Below, piece after piece: positions 5,491 through 7,265 of a DNA stretch of 7,265 nucleotides. The stretch is taken from positions 293-7,557 of the forward strand of contig CARZYU010000033.1 in the NCBI GenBank assembly GCA_949113215.1, given 5' to 3'. The notes below the pieces were generated by a model that made no database searches, had not been told where the DNA came from, and saw only the letters and a program-made list of their open reading frames with translations. Made by a program: the position numbers and the translations under genes. The DNA is from an uncultured Bacilli bacterium (GTDB lineage: Bacteria > Bacillota_I > Bacilli_A > RF39 > UBA660). Numbering within the stretch: position 1 is the stretch's first letter; each line of letters begins with the position of its first letter.

Positions 5491-6451
5491 AATTTTCTCC
5501 TTCTTCTAACATGTTCGTGATAAAGATTCCATAACCCTTTGTACTATCGTTTACAATAACGTGCGTAACTGCTCCAATTAGCTTGTTATCTTGTAGTATT
5601 GGGCTCCCGCTCATTCCCTGAATAACTCCACCTGTTTTTTCTAGTAAAGTGGAATCGGTAATTTCATTGTTGGCATCGAGTTTTAAAATATTGATGTCAT
5701 ATTCTTGGACTTCATTTCCTTGAACGACAGTTCTCACTTTAGCAGGTCCTGTTTTCACCTGCTCTTTTGGTAAAATATCAACTCGATTGGTACTAGGTAA
5801 AGTTGCTTCATAGATTCCAAAGATTCCTGCTTTGGTGTTTTCTTTTACGGTTCCAAAAGATACTTCTGGATAAAATTTTGCTGTCTTTTCTCCTGGATTC
5901 CCATTGGAACTCTTTTCGATATTGACAACATCCGATCGGAAGATTTTACCGTCTTTTACTTCTAACTTTTCCATCGTTGACTTTTCTATAATTTCGTGAC
6001 CTAAAGCACCGTAAATCCTCGTTTCTGGATCGATGTAAGTTAAAGTTCCAACACCATTGATTTGATCTTTGACATAAAGACCAGTCTTATAAATATTTTC
6101 TTTGTCTTTCACTAATTGTAGTTTTAATTCTTTTTCTGTCTTTCCTCTTAGAATCTTAAAAATGAGTTCTTCTTTTTCTCGTTGGAAACGATCGACCATC
6201 TCTTCGATGTTTTCTACTGTTTTGTCATTGATGGCCATAATCTTATCTCCTACCTCAAATCCAGCATCCTTTCCGATATACTGATTATTTACTTGGTAGA
6301 ATCCTACTACGATGATTCCTTTGGAATTGACTTGTATCCCGATATTCTGTCCTCCAGGAATTAAGGAAGTTGAATAAGCGAGTACATTTGCGGGAAAAAT
6401 AGTAAGAAGAAGCGAGAACAAAGATATGAGTAGTTTGTTTTTAAAATTCAT
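5489..6451 (-). CDS. spoIVB: SpoIVB serine peptidase (family S55), sporulation signalling protease
   Basis: SpoIVB is made in the forespore, secreted into the space between the two membranes, and cleaves SpoIVFA so that the SpoIVFB protease can activate pro-sigma-K. This copy has 320 residues, shorter than the roughly 426 of Bacillus subtilis. It has an N-terminal signal or anchor (about 4-26), a PDZ domain at about 35-110 (VGFYQVNNQYIGKDAGFEVG, DKIMAIND), and an S55 domain at about 120-320 that opens with GLYVKDQINGVGTLTYIDPE. The catalytic triad is visible: His152 in GALGHEI, Asp266 in EITDSTLLEKTGG, and Ser281 in GMSGSP. The Asp-to-Ser distance of 15 equals that in B. subtilis. GAVTHVIVND and GYGIFI follow. 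The ATG follows AAGGAGATG. The gene appears intact and active. It lies after xseB, from which it is separated by a terminator, with a candidate sigma-G promoter between them. Confidence 0.97.
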   Translation of the reverse strand: MNFKNKLLISLFSLLLTIFPANVLAYSTSLIPGGQNIGIQVNSKGIIVVGFYQVNNQYIGKDAGFEVGDKIMAINDKTVENIEEMVDRFQREKEELIFKILRGKTEKELKLQLVKDKENIYKTGLYVKDQINGVGTLTYIDPETRIYGALGHEIIEKSTMEKLEVKDGKIFRSDVVNIEKSSNGNPGEKTAKFYPEVSFGTVKENTKAGIFGIYEATLPSTNRVDILPKEQVKTGPAKVRTVVQGNEVQEYDINILKLDANNEITDSTLLEKTGGVIQGMSGSPILQDNKLIGAVTHVIVNDSTKGYGIFITNMLEEGEN

Positions 6452-6484
6452 AATACATCTCCTTTTAAATCCAGACTACATTAT

Positions 6485-6513
6485 TAATATGTTCAAAAAT
6501 AGGATCTTTATAT
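6485..6513 (-). promoter_or_regulatory. Candidate forespore sigma-G (or sigma-F) promoter of spoIVB
   Basis: On the minus strand CATATTA (6491-6485) matches the sigma-G -10 consensus CATWHTA completely. ATATA (6513-6509) matches four of five positions of the -35 GHATR, with a 17-base spacer. It ends 33 bases before the ATG and no good sigma-A promoter competes in the gap. B. subtilis spoIVB is known to be sigma-F/sigma-G controlled. The region is AT-rich, so a chance match is possible. Confidence 0.5.
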
Positions 6514-6532
6514 TGGCAATTCCTTACAATTT

Positions 6533-6560
6533 AAAAAAAATAATGCTTTAAGCATTATTT
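6533..6560 (-). terminator. Terminator after xseB
   Basis: AAATAATGC (6538-6546) pairs with GCATTATTT (6552-6560); on the minus strand a run of eight T follows. The stem is AT-rich but 9-10 bp long. The xseB stop codon (6548-6550) lies in the loop. It separates the vegetative xseAB unit from spoIVB. Confidence 0.8.
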
Positions 6561-6697
6561 GTGTCGTCTTTTAGTTCTGTAATGGTTCCATCTTCTTGCA
6601 ACACTTGGTGAATCGCTTTTTCGGCTTCTACCAATTTATCGTTACAAGCTTTGGCTAACTTCATTGCTTCATTGTATTTGCTAATTTCTTTCTCCAT
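6548..6697 (-). CDS. xseB: Exodeoxyribonuclease VII small subunit, N-terminally short
   Basis: This is a 49-residue frame from the ATG at 6695-6697, overlapping the xseA stop by one base (TAATG), with AAGGAG about 10 bases upstream inside xseA. The sequence YNEAMKLAKACNDKLVEAEKAI matches the C-terminal helix of XseB (usual pattern: yeeGmkLakrCnekLeeAE). XseB binds XseA to make exonuclease VII, which degrades single-stranded DNA. The usual N-terminal helix, with an FEEAL..LE.IV..LE pattern and about 30 residues long, is missing. The same frame upstream, inside xseA, has no stop for at least about 26 codons but does not resemble XseB. The protein is therefore either a natural short form or a truncated gene. 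Context and overlap make the identity probable; function is less certain. Confidence 0.82.
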   Translation of the reverse strand: MEKEISKYNEAMKLAKACNDKLVEAEKAIHQVLQEDGTITELKDDTNNA

Positions 6698-7265
6698 TAT
6701 TGTTTGACTCCTTTCACAATGGCATCGACCATTCCATCTCGAAATGTAATGGAGATAGTATCCTCTTTTCTTAATTTTTGAATACTATCGATGGCTTTCT
6801 CTTCTTTTTTTACGATGGTATAACCTCGCTTTAACGTTAAAAGGGGATTTAATAGTTCCAGTTTCGAAACAAGTTTCTGATAACGATATTGAACTCGCTC
6901 TAACAAAGTTTGCATTCGAAGAGGAAGAAGTTCAGAGTAACGATTCATTCTTTCTTGCTTTCGAAGGATTAAGGCTTGCATACTATGGCGAAGCAGTTCG
7001 ATTGCCTGATCGAGTTGTTGTTCCTTCGCTTGATACATCGAAATAGGATTTTGAAAAATATAACGACTGGTGAGATTTTTTAAACTTTCTTTTTTTGTTT
7101 TTAACATTGCCATATGAGCTTTCTGGGCTCTTATTTTTAATTGCATAATGTAGTTTAAAACATCAGTTTTATTCGGCACAGCCATCTCTGCTGCTCCAGT
7201 TGGTGTCGGCGCTCTAAGATCCGCTACAAAATCAGCAATGGTAAAATCAACTTCATGCCCTACCG
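6697..7265 (-). CDS. xseA: Exodeoxyribonuclease VII large subunit, C-terminal part (5' end outside window)
   Basis: The frame is open from the window edge (first complete codon 7263-7261) to the TAA at 6697-6699, giving 189 residues of a protein usually 400-450 long. XseA is the catalytic subunit of exonuclease VII, which cuts single-stranded DNA processively from both ends in repair and recombination. The start of the visible part, VGHEVDFTIADFVADLRAPT, with PTGAAEMAVP after it, is the conserved end of the nuclease core. About 110 residues of long coiled-coil helix follow (rich in Gln, Leu, Lys and Arg). The typical C-terminal element is LLTLKRGYTIVKKE, then ITFRDGMVDAIVKG. Nothing looks damaged. 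The ATG at 7185 is internal. It forms an operon with the overlapping xseB. Confidence 0.96.
   Translation of the reverse strand, partial: VGHEVDFTIADFVADLRAPTPTGAAEMAVPNKTDVLNYIMQLKIRAQKAHMAMLKTKKESLKNLTSRYIFQNPISMYQAKEQQLDQAIELLRHSMQALILRKQERMNRYSELLPLRMQTLLERVQYRYQKLVSKLELLNPLLTLKRGYTIVKKEEKAIDSIQKLRKEDTISITFRDGMVDAIVKGVKQ

Noticed and set aside
6102..6364. Two 60-codon plus-strand frames opposite spoIVB
   Set aside because: Both are antisense shadows of the PDZ-coding region, Ser-rich and without ribosome sites.
1..7265. CRISPR arrays, tRNA/rRNA genes, transposons, toxin-antitoxin or phage-defence modules
   Set aside because: No direct-repeat array, cloverleaf, transposase, inverted-terminal-repeat element or defence-type domain was seen. 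The unknown genes do not form a coherent operon.

Overview
The window reads as a chromosomal segment of an AT-rich, spore-forming member of the Firmicutes, in the Bacilli/Erysipelotrichia/Mollicutes-related part of the phylum. Several things point there. spoIVB and spoIIM are endospore genes. Shine-Dalgarno sites are purine-rich (AGGAGG, GAGGTGA). Promoters are of the TTGACA/TATAAT type and terminators are simple hairpin-plus-T. TGA is used as a stop (end of the lipoprotein gene) and TGG encodes Trp, so the code is the standard bacterial one. MnmA carries an insertion around a 'NNDFLGNP' motif that I associate with Mollicutes and Erysipelotrichia. Species cannot be named from this alone.

Layout, left to right. 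1-545 (+) is the C-terminal half of phosphopentomutase (deoB). A two-way terminator separates it from a very cysteine-rich 57-residue DUF1540-like protein at 608-781 (-). Divergent from that, a small lipoprotein with a DUF4352-like domain (883-1296, +) and a four-helix membrane protein of unknown function (1417-2139, +) each have their own promoter. A second two-way terminator faces a helix-turn-helix protein (2149-2916, -), whose promoter overlaps an inverted repeat. Upstream of it on the same strand are mnmA (2984-4093, tRNA 2-thiolation) and spoIIM (4143-4740), which is broken by a one-base frameshift in a T5A5 run.

Divergent from spoIIM is a 28-residue one-helix peptide gene with a TTG start (4848-4934, +). 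A third two-way terminator lies between it and a single-pass membrane protein of unknown function (4962-5357, -). Then come spoIVB (5489-6451, -, intact catalytic triad, candidate sigma-G promoter), a very short xseB (6548-6697, -) and the 3' part of xseA (6697-7265, -, running off the window).

Functional themes are nucleotide and DNA metabolism (DeoB, ExoVII), tRNA modification (MnmA), sporulation (SpoIVB for sigma-K checkpoint signalling, SpoIIM for engulfment) and small envelope or unknown proteins. As I recall the Bacillus subtilis map, xseAB and spoIVB lie in one cluster and spoIIM near deoB in another. Here the two neighbourhoods sit next to each other, without ispA, dxs, recN, argR or spo0A between xseB and spoIVB.

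I saw no tRNA, rRNA, CRISPR array, insertion sequence, phage gene or recognisable defence system. The points most worth following up are the broken spoIIM, the N-terminally short XseB, the two tiny genes (DUF1540-like and 28-residue) and the inverted repeat at the regulator promoter. I do not see a convincing new multi-gene system.
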